Source: Geoglobus acetivorans
GTDB taxonomy: Archaea > Halobacteriota > Archaeoglobi > Archaeoglobales > Archaeoglobaceae
DNA: 64,000 nucleotides
Reading direction: 5' to 3'
Assembly (NCBI RefSeq): GCF_039641995.1
Contig: NZ_CP087714.1
Coordinates: forward strand, 806,001 to 870,000
Positions 33,766 through 43,483 of this stretch are shown here, piece after piece; the first letter of the stretch is position 1, and the number at the start of each line of letters is the position of its first letter. Under the pieces are notes generated by a model that searched no databases, was not told where the DNA came from, and was given only the letters and a program-made list of their open reading frames with translations. Position numbers and translations under genes: made by a program.

Positions 33766-34068
33766 CTACTTCTCTTCTTTTATTTCTGCCGGCCTGTAAT
33801 GCAGGTAGAGCTTCTCTATGAATGCATCGAAGTCAATCTCCTCAAGTATGCTCCAGTCGAATGGTTCTGCGTCTCTCTCCTCTATGTAGAGTGAGTTTGT
33901 CGGGCAGACGGCTATGCATGAACCAAATCCGTCACAAAGCCTTTCGTCAATTAGCTGAACCTTCCCGTCCACCATTTTCAGTGCGCCTGTGGGACACGAC
34001 TCGACACATCTTCCACATGATATGCAGGTGTCGTGGTTTATTGCAATTATCATCCTTCTTGATTTCAT
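33766..34068 (-). CDS. Two-cluster ferredoxin with a Cys-to-Phe change in cluster 2
   Basis: The 100-residue protein has a bacterial-type 2[4Fe-4S] ferredoxin domain. Cluster 1 is complete: CISCGRCVESCP (residues ~15-26). Cluster 2 reads CDGFGSCIAVCP: phenylalanine (codon TTT) stands where the second cysteine should be, so a [3Fe-4S] cluster or a non-Cys ligand is likely. The C-terminal ~35 residues (FDWSILEEIDFDAFIEKLY) form an acidic tail. The ATG abuts the stop of the upstream gene; an internal ATG at 34053 is also possible. Probably works with the upstream gene product. Confidence 0.88.
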   Translation of the reverse strand: MKSRRMIIAINHDTCISCGRCVESCPTGALKMVDGKVQLIDERLCDGFGSCIAVCPTNSLYIEERDAEPFDWSILEEIDFDAFIEKLYLHYRPAEIKEEK

Positions 34069-34473
34069 TCAGAACCCCCTGTGGGCTTTTTTCTCGGCTT
34101 CAATCATGCTTTCATCGATTTTGCCCTTGTATTCTTCAACGTTCCCGTTCACCCTGACGATGAACCTCCTGATTTCCTTGTCTCCTTTCTCTCTTTCCAC
34201 CATCATGTGAAGTGCCTGACAGCACGGCACTTCCATTGTGAAAACCTGGACACTGCTGAACTCACCTTCCTTCATCAGCATCTGTATTTTTTCATAGACT
34301 CTTTTCGGGTCTTCAAGCATAGGACACCCTATAAGCACGGCTTTTTTCCCGAATCTGTCGGAGATTTCTCTGTTTACAAGTACTGCGCAGTCAGCAGCAA
34401 TCGTAATTTCATCATCTTTCAGGAAATCCGCTTTTGGATGCACGAGCATTATTTTAACGGGCCACTGTGTCAT
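34069..34473 (-). CDS. Partner of the ferredoxin (conserved VPCCQALH domain)
   Basis: The 134-residue protein contains LIGCPMLEDPKRVYEKIQML (residues ~46-65) and VFTMEVPCCQALHMMVE (~residues 77-93). I recall this domain as the C-terminal half of a widespread anaerobe ferredoxin-type protein whose N-terminal half is a 2[4Fe-4S] domain. Here the two halves are separate abutting genes and in reversed order. The conserved cysteines could bind a metal or thiol. Function unknown; family memory only. Confidence 0.75.
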   Translation of the reverse strand: MTQWPVKIMLVHPKADFLKDDEITIAADCAVLVNREISDRFGKKAVLIGCPMLEDPKRVYEKIQMLMKEGEFSSVQVFTMEVPCCQALHMMVEREKGDKEIRRFIVRVNGNVEEYKGKIDESMIEAEKKAHRGF

Positions 34474-34525
34474 GATAATATGTGCGCCGTCTTACAAGAT
34501 ATACCTTACCCCTAAGCTCTTCACC

Positions 34526-34610
34526 CTCCAGTGGAAATCATGGGGTGGGGGGCTTTGCCAGAAGCACGGGGAAGGCCATCACTGTTCCACAGGAAATAAA
34601 GGGGGTGGGC
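34526..34610 (+). repeat. Dispersed G-rich repeat, copies D and E
   Basis: Copy D (34526-34553) and copy E (34585-34610) share the TCCA-x3-GAAAT-x3-GGGG-TGGGG pattern with the minus-strand cluster at 20.8-21.0 kb. D and E are 31 bases apart. The region 34474-34825 holds no gene; 34773-34789 is a perfect hairpin, TCTGTTT-GAG-AAACAGA. Confidence 0.6.
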
Positions 34611-34812
34611 ATTATTAATTATTAAAAAATTCTGAAAAAAACATGACTGGCCAGACGGGAGAAGGGTTAAGCGTGGGTGCTTAGTTCCTCAGTTTATCGG
34701 AAATATGCAGACTCGTCTTTCGAATATTTTGGATTTGTCCATTTTAATGACTTAATACTCATGTTTTAGTCTTCTGTTTGAGAAACAGAGATGTTACAGT
34801 GCCAGTCATACA

Positions 34813-34841
34813 TTTCCACATGAAATCATGGGGTGGGGGAG
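34813..34841 (+). repeat. Dispersed G-rich repeat, copy F
   Basis: Copy F (TTTCCACATGAAATCATGGG then GTGGGGGAG) overlaps the 3' end of the cysteine-cluster gene at 34826 and supplies its last codons and stop on the minus strand. It shares ATCATGGGGTGGGGG with copies B and D. Confidence 0.58.
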
Positions 34842-35233
34842 TGTCTCTCGATCCACCTCAGAAGCCTGACGATGGCCTTTTCAATGTCTTCCCCCACACC
34901 CAATCCTCTGCAATTTCTGTCAACGAATATGTGGTAGCATTTCTCATTGTACAGGAACTCCGATTTTTCATCTCCTGAATTACGTATGTAGAATGGATAT
35001 TTTCTGCAAGCCACTGGTCTGAATCGGTAAATTTTGCATCTGCTCTTTCTGAAAATACATTTATCGCCTTTCCTTTTCAGGTACACTCCTATCTTTCCGT
35101 AGCTGAAAATACTGCCGAATTTTCTGAGAATTCTTTCGTCTTCGTATCCGAGAGAAATATCATATTCCCCGCAGCAGTACCCGCAGTGGATGCACCTCCA
35201 GCGTTTGAACTCGCTGTATGGTGCGAGTTCCAT
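34826..35233 (-). CDS. YkgJ-type cysteine-cluster protein (CxxCxxxCC)
   Basis: The 135-residue protein has the YkgJ/UPF0153 signature RCIHCGYCCGEYDISL (residues ~14-29) and later cysteines in CIFRKSRCKIYRFRPVACRKYPF (~residues 60-80, quoted in parts: RCKIYRFRPVACRKYPF). These probably bind an Fe-S cluster or zinc. Function unknown. It is divergent from leuC with a 49-bp gap. The C-terminus (SPTP) and stop are formed by dispersed repeat copy F, so the end may have been altered by that repeat. Confidence 0.87.
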   Translation of the reverse strand: MELAPYSEFKRWRCIHCGYCCGEYDISLGYEDERILRKFGSIFSYGKIGVYLKRKGDKCIFRKSRCKIYRFRPVACRKYPFYIRNSGDEKSEFLYNEKCYHIFVDRNCRGLGVGEDIEKAIVRLLRWIERHSPTP

Positions 35234-35255
35234 GACACTCCAAATCCGTTACTGT

Positions 35256-35264
35256 TAAAAATAC
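35256..35264 (+). promoter_or_regulatory. TATA box of leuC-type gene
   Basis: TTAAAAATA stands ~19-27 bases before the ATG at 35283, implying a leaderless mRNA and excluding the TTG at 35268. Confidence 0.45.
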
Positions 35265-35282
35265 AGCTTGTTATGGCATATC

Positions 35283-36551
35283 ATGGGTAAGACCATCACC
35301 GAAAAAATATTCTCTATGGCCTCCGGGAAGGATGTGAAATCGGGAGAATACGTTTTTGCGAAAATAGACAGAGCAATGATTCATGATATAACCGGACCCC
35401 TTGCCGTAAAGGCTTTCAGGGAAATTGCTGGTGAGAATGGGAAGGTCTGGGACAGCTCAAAAATCATCATGGCGTTTGACCATCAGGCTCCTGCCGATAG
35501 TGTTGTTGCAGCCGAAAATCAGAAAATGCTGAGGATATTTGCCGGAGAGCAGAACATTCTGAATTATGACATTAAGGAGGGAATTGCTCACCAGATTATG
35601 GTTGAAAAAGGCCACGTTCTTCCGGGAATGCTTGTGGTTGGGGCTGACAGCCATACCTGCATGTATGGCGCCCTTGGGGCGTTTTCAACCGGTATAGGCT
35701 CCACTGACATGGGTGCGGTATTCGCTCTTGGCAAGCTCTGGTTCAAGGTGCCTGAGACGATCAGGTTTGAGGTCAATGGAACTCTGCCTCACAGGGTTTA
35801 CAGCAAGGACATTGTGCTGAAGATAATCGGCATGATTGGTGCAGATGGTGCGAATTACAAAGCCGCCGAATTCGCAGGCACGACCATTGAGAAGATGGAG
35901 ATGTCCCAGCGCTTCACAATCACTAACATGGCGATAGAAATGGGTGCAAAAACGGGCATAATCGAGCCCGATGCTGAGACTGAGAGGTATTTAAGGAACA
36001 TTGGAGTTGAAGGAAAGCTCGAGGACTGGGAGTGGCTGAGAAGTGATGAGGATTCAGATTACTTCAGAAGAATCGAGCTTGATGTGAGCGATCTTGAGCC
36101 TCAGGTTGCTCTGCCCCACTCGGTCGACAACGTTAAACCCGTGAGTGAGGTTGAGGGAATAAAGGCCGATCAAGTCTTTATAGGCTCATGCACCAATGGC
36201 AGATATGGGGATCTGAAAATAGCTGCCGAGATTCTGGAAGGCGAGCAGGTTGCAAGCGGAACGAGGCTCATAGTGATTCCAGCTTCGAGATCGATTTACA
36301 TGAAGGCTCTGAGGGAGGGGCTGATTGACACATTCGTTGATGCTGGAGCGGTTGTGGAATTTCCGAGCTGCGGCCCGTGCATGGGTGGGAGCTTCGGTCT
36401 GATTGCCGGAGGGGAGACGAGCATTTCTACATCGAACAGAAACTTCATAGGAAGGCAGGGCAGTCCTGAGGGCAGGGTGTATCTTGTCTCTCCCGCCACT
36501 GCAGCAGCAACAGCGATTTATGGCCAGATAACAGATCCGAGAAAAGTTTGA
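35283..36551 (+). CDS. leuC: 3-isopropylmalate dehydratase large subunit (LeuC/HacA type)
   Basis: The 422-residue aconitase-family protein isomerises 3-isopropylmalate (or a homologue such as citraconate/homoaconitate) with a small subunit not in the window. Motifs: [31 protein letters not shown] with the first cluster cysteine (residues ~123-142), [13 protein letters not shown] (~residues 301-313) and SCGPCMGG with the other two cysteines (~residues 366-373). The [4Fe-4S] cluster binds substrate. Length and order match the archaeal LeuC type, but paralogues are hard to separate. It is divergent from the YkgJ gene. Confidence 0.92.
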   Translation: MGKTITEKIFSMASGKDVKSGEYVFAKIDRAMIHDITGPLAVKAFREIAGENGKVWDSSKIIMAFDHQAPADSVVAAENQKMLRIFAGEQNILNYDIKEGIAHQIMVEKGHVLPGMLVVGADSHTCMYGALGAFSTGIGSTDMGAVFALGKLWFKVPETIRFEVNGTLPHRVYSKDIVLKIIGMIGADGANYKAAEFAGTTIEKMEMSQRFTITNMAIEMGAKTGIIEPDAETERYLRNIGVEGKLEDWEWLRSDEDSDYFRRIELDVSDLEPQVALPHSVDNVKPVSEVEGIKADQVFIGSCTNGRYGDLKIAAEILEGEQVASGTRLIVIPASRSIYMKALREGLIDTFVDAGAVVEFPSCGPCMGGSFGLIAGGETSISTSNRNFIGRQGSPEGRVYLVSPATAAATAIYGQITDPRKV

Positions 36552-36678
36552 AACAGCATCTCCTTATTTTTACAGTTTTGGCCAACGGATGTGATGGGCT
36601 GGCTTTTTTGCTCTTCTGGTGGCAGATTTAAAGGCCTTTCAGAAAAACTTATCTTGTGAACTGAAAAACTTAATCACA

Positions 36679-37602
36679 ATGAGTCGTGCAGAAAAACTTA
36701 CAGACCAGATTCTTGAGAGAATTAAGGGTAAAGACGTTAAGGTGAAGAGGGAAGACATTCTCAGAAGGATGAAACTTCTCATTGAGGAATTCAAGGTTCC
36801 GGAAAGTGAGGCAGTAAGGACTATAATGAACTATCTGGTCAGAGAATATGGAATTCCCAGGGAAGAGCTTTTCGATAGAGACAGTCCTCTCGTAAAAATT
36901 GCCGACATTTCAAAGGTTAACCAGTGGGTCAGCCTCAAGGCCAAGGTTGTTCAGCTCTGGGATTCCAATTCTCCAAACGTCTCGCAGGTCGGTCTGATTG
37001 GCGATGAAACGGGAATTGTGAAGTTTGTCGTGTGGGCGAAGGCCAGTCAGCCCGAGGTTGAGGAGGGAAAGAGCTACATTTTCAGAAACGTCGTTACTGA
37101 TAGCTTTCAGGGGAGGATGCAGATAAATGTAACGAGGACAAGCAGAATTGAGGAGATCGATGAGGACATCCAGCTACCTCCAAGGGAGATCGAAGTAGTC
37201 GGATCGATGGTGGCGATCCAGCAGAACAGTGGACTTGTCAAGAGATGCAATGAGTGCGGAAGGGTGCTGAACAAGGGCGTGTGCCATCAGCATGGAAAGG
37301 TTGAGGGTTACGATGACCTCAGGATCAAAGCCGTGATCGATGACGGTGAGAACGTTTATGAGATAATTTTAAACGAGGAAAACATTAGGGAGCTTACCGG
37401 GATTGGGCTTGAGGATGCTTTGAAGATAGCACACGAGACCCTCGACAGGAATGCAGTTCTTTTGGAGCTTAAAAATATGCTTCTGGGGAGGTACTTCAGG
37501 GTAAAAGGACTTAGAGGAGGCAGATATTTGCTTGTCAAGGAAATTTCGGTTCACAAACCAAAGGCTGATGATTTTAATGAGATTCTGGAGGCATTGGCAT
37601 GA
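36679..37602 (+). CDS. Replication protein A, single-stranded DNA-binding (RPA41-type)
   Basis: The 307-residue protein has at least two OB-fold regions (KINQ... from WVSLKAKVVQLWDSNSPNV, residues ~78-150) and a zinc finger CNECGRVLNKGVCHQHGKVE (CxxC-x8-CxxH, ~residues 197-216), followed by DDLRIKAVIDDGENVYEIIL. It matches euryarchaeal RPA large subunits that coat ssDNA in replication and repair. The start at 36679 (MSRAEK) is chosen; the frame to 36619 crosses the promoter TTTAAAGG. ATGA overlap with the next gene. Confidence 0.9.
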   Translation: MSRAEKLTDQILERIKGKDVKVKREDILRRMKLLIEEFKVPESEAVRTIMNYLVREYGIPREELFDRDSPLVKIADISKVNQWVSLKAKVVQLWDSNSPNVSQVGLIGDETGIVKFVVWAKASQPEVEEGKSYIFRNVVTDSFQGRMQINVTRTSRIEEIDEDIQLPPREIEVVGSMVAIQQNSGLVKRCNECGRVLNKGVCHQHGKVEGYDDLRIKAVIDDGENVYEIILNEENIRELTGIGLEDALKIAHETLDRNAVLLELKNMLLGRYFRVKGLRGGRYLLVKEISVHKPKADDFNEILEALA

Positions 37603-38267
37603 TGAGGAGGAGAGAGGTCGCCAAAAGGGTGTTTGCTTACGAACTTTTGAGAAGCACACATCAGATAGAATCTGAGGGTCTGAGGTATGTTCTCACGCCA
37701 ACCGGCGAGAGGGTGAACAGAATTTTCAGCGTCGCGGTTCTGCTTGATAAGGAGGAAATTGGTGCAGATACCAACAACTGGAGGCTGAGGCTTGCAGATC
37801 CTACCGGGACTTTTTTTGCGACCGTAGGAAAATTCCAGCCAGAAGCGCTCGAAACGATCAATGAAATGAACGTTCCGGAGCTCGTGGCAATCGTTGGAAA
37901 GCCGAGAGTTTTTGAGGGAGTTTCGAGAAAGCTAATCTCAATCAGACCCGAAAACATAGTTGCCGTTGATCTCTCTGTCAGAGACTACTGGGTTCTTGAA
38001 ACTGCCAGACGAACATTGGAAAGGATCGAAGCGATGGAGAAAAGGGAAGGTGAGGACGTGGAACTTGCCTGGACAGTCTATGATCCAGACCTGAACGAGT
38101 ACAGGGATATGGTGAAAAAGGCGCTTCTGACGGTGAAGGAAGACGTTGAAATTATGGAAAAACTTGAGGAACCTCCACGTGAGGATGAACCCGAAGAGGA
38201 GTTCGATTTCGAAGAGTTTGAATTTGAGGAAGAGGAGTTCGATTTAACCGACCTTCTGGAGGATTGA
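37599..38267 (+). CDS. RPA-associated protein (COG3390 type)
   Basis: The 222-residue protein follows RPA with an ATGA overlap. Residues ~8-130 form an OB-type domain (REVAKRVFAYELLRSTHQIE; WRLRLADPTGTFFATVGKFQ), and the C-terminus is strongly acidic (EEEFDFEEFEFEEEEFDL), like the RPA-associated COG3390 proteins of euryarchaea. Such proteins form part of the RPA complex. Coupling to the RPA gene supports this. It overlaps the frame of the aminotransferase by 4 bp only if the TTG start there is used. Confidence 0.88.
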   Translation: MMRRREVAKRVFAYELLRSTHQIESEGLRYVLTPTGERVNRIFSVAVLLDKEEIGADTNNWRLRLADPTGTFFATVGKFQPEALETINEMNVPELVAIVGKPRVFEGVSRKLISIRPENIVAVDLSVRDYWVLETARRTLERIEAMEKREGEDVELAWTVYDPDLNEYRDMVKKALLTVKEDVEIMEKLEEPPREDEPEEEFDFEEFEFEEEEFDLTDLLED

Positions 38268-38269
38268 AG

Positions 38270-39379
38270 ATGGCGGCTGAAAGAGTTAGGGAAATCTCGA
38301 CATCTCTCATAAGGAGGATGTTTGAGATTGTGGAAAGGGCTAAAAGGGAAGGAAAGGATGTCATAAATCTCAGCATTGGTGAACCGGACTTTTCAACGCC
38401 TGCTGAGCTTATTGACCTCGCACATGAGTACATGAGAAAGGGTTACACGCACTACACACCCAATCTGGGCTTAGAGGAGCTTAGGGAAGTCATTGCTGAG
38501 CGATATGGGGTGGAAAAGGATGAGGTGATGGTTACCGTTGGTGCGAGTGAAGCATTGCTCAACGCATCCCTCGCCTTCATAGAGCAGGGATCAGACGTTC
38601 TGATACACACACCGTCGTTCCTCTCTTACTTCACGTACGCCAGGCTTGGCATGGGAAATATTGTGGAAATCAGCACTTTTTCGGATTTCAGGCTCAATCC
38701 TGATGATGTGGCAGAAAAGCTATCCGGTAACACCTCTTTAATGTTTCTGAACTTTCCCACCAATCCAACGGGTGCTGTGCTTGGTCAGAAAGAGCTTGAT
38801 GCTGTCCATCAGGCGCTGGATGGAAGGGCAGTTATTGTGAGTGATGAGGTTTACGACAGGATTTACTACGATAAAAAGCCGGGAACCCTTGCGGGCTACG
38901 AGAACGCAGTTGTTGTCAATGCATTCTCCAAAACGCTTGCAATGACCGGCTGGAGAATTGGGTTTGTTATCGCTGACAGAGATCTGCTGGATGAAATGCT
39001 TAAAGTCCATCAGGTGAACGGTGTCTGTGCCCCGGCATTCGCCCAGAAGGCTGTTGCGGATTTCATGGCCGATGGTAAGGACAGAGAATTCGTGGAAGGC
39101 ATGGTGAGGGAATTCAGAAAGAGAAGGGACTTTGTTGTTTCCAGGCTCAAAAGGCATTTTGATGTTGTTGAGCCGCAGGGCGCATTCTATGTGTTCGCAA
39201 AAGCATATAGCGGTTTCATTGAGGACGTTCTGCTCGAAAAGGGCGTGGCTTTGACTCCTGGAAATGCATTTGGTTCCGGACTTGAAGACTACTTCAGGCT
39301 TAGCTACGCAACATCCATGGAGAATCTGGAAAAGGCGATGGACAGAATTGATGAATTCATGGAAGAAAAGAAATACTGA
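38270..39379 (+). CDS. Pyridoxal-phosphate aminotransferase, class I/II (AspC-like)
   Basis: The 369-residue fold-type I aminotransferase has INLSIGEPDFSTP (residues ~32-44), YTPNLGLEELREVIAERYG, FLNFPTNPTGAVL with the conserved Asn, SDEVYDRIYYD and the Schiff-base lysine in VNAFSKTLAMTGWRIGF (~residues 223-239). C-terminal Arg for the carboxylate is in DYFRLSYATS. It likely handles aspartate or a broad amino acid set. The ATG at 38270 follows GGAGGATTGAAG, a strong ribosome-binding site overlapping the previous gene's end. Same strand as the RPA genes. Confidence 0.92.
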   Translation: MAAERVREISTSLIRRMFEIVERAKREGKDVINLSIGEPDFSTPAELIDLAHEYMRKGYTHYTPNLGLEELREVIAERYGVEKDEVMVTVGASEALLNASLAFIEQGSDVLIHTPSFLSYFTYARLGMGNIVEISTFSDFRLNPDDVAEKLSGNTSLMFLNFPTNPTGAVLGQKELDAVHQALDGRAVIVSDEVYDRIYYDKKPGTLAGYENAVVVNAFSKTLAMTGWRIGFVIADRDLLDEMLKVHQVNGVCAPAFAQKAVADFMADGKDREFVEGMVREFRKRRDFVVSRLKRHFDVVEPQGAFYVFAKAYSGFIEDVLLEKGVALTPGNAFGSGLEDYFRLSYATSMENLEKAMDRIDEFMEEKKY

Positions 39380-39408
39380 TTTCCCTTATTTTTGTTTTGT
39401 CCGTCAGT

Positions 39409-39924
39409 TCAGTTGAGCCTGAGAGCCAGCTTTAGGACTGCCTCCTCCTTGCCCATCAGGTGATATTCCGGCCCAAACCGCTTTTCGACCTCGAAACCGT
39501 ATTTCCGGAAGATGTGTATGCTGCATGCGTTGTTCTCGTTTATGAACGCTATGAGCTTCTTTATACCCTCTTTCCTGGCAAACTCAATTGCTGCTCTCAC
39601 GAGACTCTGGCCTATTCCCTGGTACTGGAATTCGTCATGCACAACGAAGCCAATCTCTCCGGAACCGGTCTCATGCATGATTATTCTGAGCTCTCCGACA
39701 ATTCCGAAATCCTTTTCCTCGGCCACTATTGAATAGACCCTCTCAAAATCAACCTTCTGGAACATCTCTCTGACCTCTTCTTCCGTAAATCTTTCAGCCC
39801 TCATGTATTTCAGCGTTGAGTCTGACAGAGTTGTGTACATTTTGATCAGAGAATCCAGATCGTTTTCATTCAGGGGTCTGATTCTGATTACCCTGCCTTT
39901 CGGTGTGAGCATCTTTTTCTGCAT
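39409..39924 (-). CDS. GNAT-family N-acetyltransferase
   Basis: The 171-residue protein is a GNAT fold: IRPLNENDLDSLIKMYTTLS at the start, GEIGFVVHDEFQYQGIGQSLVRAAI with the acetyl-CoA loop Q/RxxGxG (QYQGIG, residues ~103-108), and NNACSIHIFRKYGFEVEKRF near the end. It transfers an acetyl group to an unknown amine. It is convergent with the aminotransferase gene with a 29-bp gap. Promoter A/T-rich region at 39955-39985. Confidence 0.88.
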   Translation of the reverse strand: MQKKMLTPKGRVIRIRPLNENDLDSLIKMYTTLSDSTLKYMRAERFTEEEVREMFQKVDFERVYSIVAEEKDFGIVGELRIIMHETGSGEIGFVVHDEFQYQGIGQSLVRAAIEFARKEGIKKLIAFINENNACSIHIFRKYGFEVEKRFGPEYHLMGKEEAVLKLALRLN

Positions 39925-40041
39925 TTGCTGTTCATTTGGGGGTGAGGATTTATAAACTTAAATAATAATGATAAAAAATTAGCAATAAAATTATCACCTG
40001 AAACCACTAAATTTTTAATGTTTCATGAAAAGTCTGGAAAC

Positions 40042-40290
40042 ATGAAATTCACTGCAGATGTCATTATAAGCCTGAAAAAAGGGGTAATCGACCCTGAGGG
40101 AGAGGCAACGAAAAAAGCGCTCAATCTTCTCGGTTTCAGAAACGTGAGCAGGGTTGAATCCATGAAAATCTTCAGGATTGAGCTTTCTGCCAAAACAAAA
40201 GAAGATGCTGAGGACATGCTTAAAGAGATGTGTGACAGGCTGCTCGCTAACCCCGTAATTCAGGACTACTCCATAAGGTGGGTAGAGTGA
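40042..40290 (+). CDS. purS: Phosphoribosylformylglycinamidine synthase subunit PurS
   Basis: The 82-residue protein has the PurS start [31 protein letters not shown] and the end [13 protein letters not shown]. It is the small dimeric subunit that links PurQ and PurL in the FGAM synthase complex (purine synthesis). The ATG at 40042 matches the family start and lies ~32 bases beyond a TATA-like CTAAATTTTTAAT; the ATG at 40018 falls too close to that element. It overlaps purL by one base. Confidence 0.94.
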   Translation: MKFTADVIISLKKGVIDPEGEATKKALNLLGFRNVSRVESMKIFRIELSAKTKEDAEDMLKEMCDRLLANPVIQDYSIRWVE

Positions 40291-42572
40291 TGTACAGACT
40301 GATACATCCTGAACCTGAGGTTTATGAAATTGATGTACTGAATGCGGACGATTCCCAGCTTGAGAGAATAAGCAATGATCTTGGACTGAATTTAAATCTG
40401 GACGAGATGCACAGGGTTAAGGGTTATTTTGCTGAGAAGGGAAGAAATCCAACCGACATAGAGCTTCAATCTATCGCCCAGGCGTGGAGCGAGCATTGCT
40501 GTTATAAAAGCTCCAAGTACTACCTCAAAAAGTATCTGCTCGGTTACAGGCCTGATTATGTCCTCTCCACAACAGACGATGCGGGTGTGGTTGAATTCGA
40601 CGAGAATTACGCTTATGTGATTGGTTTCGAGAGCCACAACCATCCATCTGCGATTGAGCCGTACGGTGGAGCTGCTACCGGAATTGGCGGGATTCTGAGA
40701 GATGTTGTTTGCATGGGTGCTCAGCCCGTTGCGCTCATCGATCCGCTCTTTTTTGGCGAACCTGACACAGCGCATGAAAACCTCCCGAAAGGGACGAAGC
40801 ACCCCCTGTATCTTGTCTCCGGTGTTGTTGCCGGAATCAGGGATTACGGTAACAGGGTTGGAATTCCCACGGTTTCGGGAATGGTGTTTTTTGATAACAG
40901 CTATCTCACAAACTGTCTCGTTAACGTTGGCTGCATTGGAATTGCGAGAAAGGACAGAGTAATTCCCAGCAGGGTTGGAGGTAAGGGAGAGGTCATAATC
41001 CTGGCAGGTGGGGCAACCGGGAGAGATGGGATTCACGGTGTAACATTTGCGAGTGCTGAGCTGGATGAGACGAGTGAGGAAACCTCCAGAAGCGCAGTGC
41101 AGCTCGGAAATCCCATAATGAAGGAGCCATTGATGCATGCATGCCTTGAAATCGTTGAAAAGGGACTCGTGTCAGGAATGAAGGACCTCGGAGGAGGAGG
41201 GCTGAGCGGAGCAGTAGGAGAGATGAGCCTCGCTGGGAACTGCGGAGCAAAGGTCTGGCTTGACAAGGTTCACCTTAAGGAAGAGGGCATGAAGCCATGG
41301 GAGATCTGGGTGAGTGAGAGCCAGGAAAGGATGCTCCTCTCCATAAAACCGCAGCATGTTGATGAGGTTCTTCACATCTTTGCGAAATGGGATGTGCCGG
41401 CCAGAATAATTGGAGTTACGACCGATGATAAGAAGATGAGGGTTTACTGGGGAGACAGGCTGATATACGACATGGATATCGAATTCGTTTCAAAAGGACC
41501 AGAATACTGCAGAACCTATGTTGCAAAAGAGCCAGAAAAAGAGTTTGGAGATGAGATCAGAGATGTCGGGAATCATGAAAGTTTGATTCTGGAAATGCTC
41601 TCTCACCCCAACGTTGCAAGCAAGGAGTGGGTGATAAGGCAGTACGATCACGAGGTCAGGGCTGGGACGGCACTGAAACCACTTCAGGGCATTCTCGGAC
41701 ACGAGGGTCATGGTGATGCGGCCGTTATTAAGCCGACTGAGTCATTCAGGGGAATTGCGGTAACGGCTGATGTGAACCCGTGGATGACAGCCGTGGACCC
41801 GTTCTGGGGTTCGGCCAGCTCCTTCGACGAGATGGTGAGAAATCTGGTTGCGGTGAACAGCAGACCACACAGCTTTGTTGACTGCCTGAACTTCGGAAAT
41901 CCTGAGAAGCCTGATAGAATGGGAGAGTTCGTTGAGAGCGTTAAGGCGCTGGGATGGATGTCGAAGGAGTTCGGTATGCCTGTTGTGAGCGGAAACGTGA
42001 GCTTCTACAATGAAACTCCTTACGGGGCAATAGCTCCGACTCCGTCACTGATCGGTGTCGGAATCGTGGAGGACGTGAGAAAGGCGGTGACTGCGGATTT
42101 CAAGAAAGAAGGCAGTGTGATCATCTTGGTTGGGGATACTGAGAAGGAATTCGGAGGGAGTCTGTATTCGAAGATAACAGGAATGCAGAGCCCGAGAGTG
42201 CCGAGGACCGATCCCGCGAAGCTCAGAAAATATGTGAATGCAATGCTCGAGGCATTCTCGAAATTCAAAATCAGGGCCTGTCATGACGTCTCTACAGGTG
42301 GTGTGGCGGTGGCCCTCGCGGAAATGGCGTTTTCGGGGCAGGTTGGCTTTCAGGTCGAGCTTGGGAATTACATAGAGCTTTTCAGCGAGAGCAATACTAG
42401 GTGGATTGTTGAGAGTGACGAGGAGCTGGTGGAATTTTTGCAGGGTAAAGGAGTTAGCGCGAAAGTCATCGGATACACGGGAGGGGATGCCCTTGATTAC
42501 GGCATCGCCAGTGTGGATTTTGACAGAGCCGAGAAGGCGTGGAGAGAGGGCTTCTCAAAATACATGGGGTGA
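40290..42572 (+). CDS. purL: Phosphoribosylformylglycinamidine synthase subunit PurL
   Basis: The 760-residue protein is the ATP-dependent ammonia-using subunit of FGAM synthase. Signatures include [17 protein letters not shown] (residues ~70-86), [20 protein letters not shown] (~residues 115-134), [37 protein letters not shown] and the second-half [19 protein letters not shown]. Two AIRS-like ATP-binding halves are complete. The ATG at 40290 overlaps the purS stop (TGATG). purQ follows after 5 bp. Confidence 0.97.
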   Translation: MYRLIHPEPEVYEIDVLNADDSQLERISNDLGLNLNLDEMHRVKGYFAEKGRNPTDIELQSIAQAWSEHCCYKSSKYYLKKYLLGYRPDYVLSTTDDAGVVEFDENYAYVIGFESHNHPSAIEPYGGAATGIGGILRDVVCMGAQPVALIDPLFFGEPDTAHENLPKGTKHPLYLVSGVVAGIRDYGNRVGIPTVSGMVFFDNSYLTNCLVNVGCIGIARKDRVIPSRVGGKGEVIILAGGATGRDGIHGVTFASAELDETSEETSRSAVQLGNPIMKEPLMHACLEIVEKGLVSGMKDLGGGGLSGAVGEMSLAGNCGAKVWLDKVHLKEEGMKPWEIWVSESQERMLLSIKPQHVDEVLHIFAKWDVPARIIGVTTDDKKMRVYWGDRLIYDMDIEFVSKGPEYCRTYVAKEPEKEFGDEIRDVGNHESLILEMLSHPNVASKEWVIRQYDHEVRAGTALKPLQGILGHEGHGDAAVIKPTESFRGIAVTADVNPWMTAVDPFWGSASSFDEMVRNLVAVNSRPHSFVDCLNFGNPEKPDRMGEFVESVKALGWMSKEFGMPVVSGNVSFYNETPYGAIAPTPSLIGVGIVEDVRKAVTADFKKEGSVIILVGDTEKEFGGSLYSKITGMQSPRVPRTDPAKLRKYVNAMLEAFSKFKIRACHDVSTGGVAVALAEMAFSGQVGFQVELGNYIELFSESNTRWIVESDEELVEFLQGKGVSAKVIGYTGGDALDYGIASVDFDRAEKAWREGFSKYMG

Positions 42573-42577
42573 TTGAG

Positions 42578-43411
42578 ATGGACAGGGAGGAGATAAGAGT
42601 TGCAGTGCTGAGAATTGAGGGGACGAACTGTGAGGACGAGACTGTGAGCGCATTCAGGGCACTGGGAGTTGAGGCTGAGGCGGTCCACCTCAAGCAGTTT
42701 TACAGCGACATGATAGGAGATGACGAGGCGAGAAATATATGGGATTACTCGGCAGTGGTTTTTCCGGGTGGATTCTCTGCTGGAGATTATGTCCGGGCCG
42801 GAGCAATTTTCTCTGCAAGAATAAAAAGCAAGCTGAGACACGATCTCGAGCTTTTCATAAAGGAGGGCTATGCTGTCCTAGGTATATGCAACGGATTTCA
42901 GATACTTGTGGAGCTTGGCGCGCTCCCTGGTTTTGACGAGGACAGGCCGGTGGCGGATAAACCCGAAATGGCTCTTGCAATAAACGATTCGAGCAGGTTT
43001 GAGTGCAGGCAGAGCTACCTGAAACACGAAAATTCAGGAAAATGCATTTTCACAAAGCTTTACCGCAAAAATGAGGTTGTCGTGTTCCCTGTTGCTCATG
43101 CCGAGGGCAAGGTTACGTTCCCCGTTGGAAAGGAGGAAGAGTACCTCCAGCAGCTTGAGGAGAACGATCAGGTGGTCTTCAGATACGTTGATGGTCAGGG
43201 GAATTATGCTGGCTATCCCTGGAATCCCAACGGGAGCTATTCGAACATAGCCGGAATATGCAACGTTAAGGGTAACGTTTTCGGATTGATGCCCCACCCG
43301 GAGAGGGTAATTCACCCCTGGCAGCACTCTGACTGGGCAAGAAAGCGGAGGGACGAGGGAGATGGACTTAGGGTTTTCAAGAGCGTCATTGAATACCTTG
43401 AGAGGTTTTAA
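42578..43411 (+). CDS. purQ: Phosphoribosylformylglycinamidine synthase subunit PurQ
   Basis: The 277-residue class I glutamine amidotransferase gives ammonia to PurL. VLRIEGTNCEDET, VVFPGGFSAGDYVRAGAIF (residues ~61-79), the nucleophile loop VLGICNGFQILVELG (Cys at ~residue 103) and the His-Glu pair in LMPHPERVIHPW. Length agrees with archaeal PurQ. The ATG at 42578 follows GGGGTGATTGAG; the longer frame overlaps purL and is rejected. purSLQ form one operon. Confidence 0.95.
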   Translation: MDREEIRVAVLRIEGTNCEDETVSAFRALGVEAEAVHLKQFYSDMIGDDEARNIWDYSAVVFPGGFSAGDYVRAGAIFSARIKSKLRHDLELFIKEGYAVLGICNGFQILVELGALPGFDEDRPVADKPEMALAINDSSRFECRQSYLKHENSGKCIFTKLYRKNEVVVFPVAHAEGKVTFPVGKEEEYLQQLEENDQVVFRYVDGQGNYAGYPWNPNGSYSNIAGICNVKGNVFGLMPHPERVIHPWQHSDWARKRRDEGDGLRVFKSVIEYLERF

Positions 43412-43483
43412 ATCATTTTTTAATTCGTTCATCTGAGAGTTAGCCGTATATATCTGAAGAAATTATTTTCAGATGGTGGTGAG

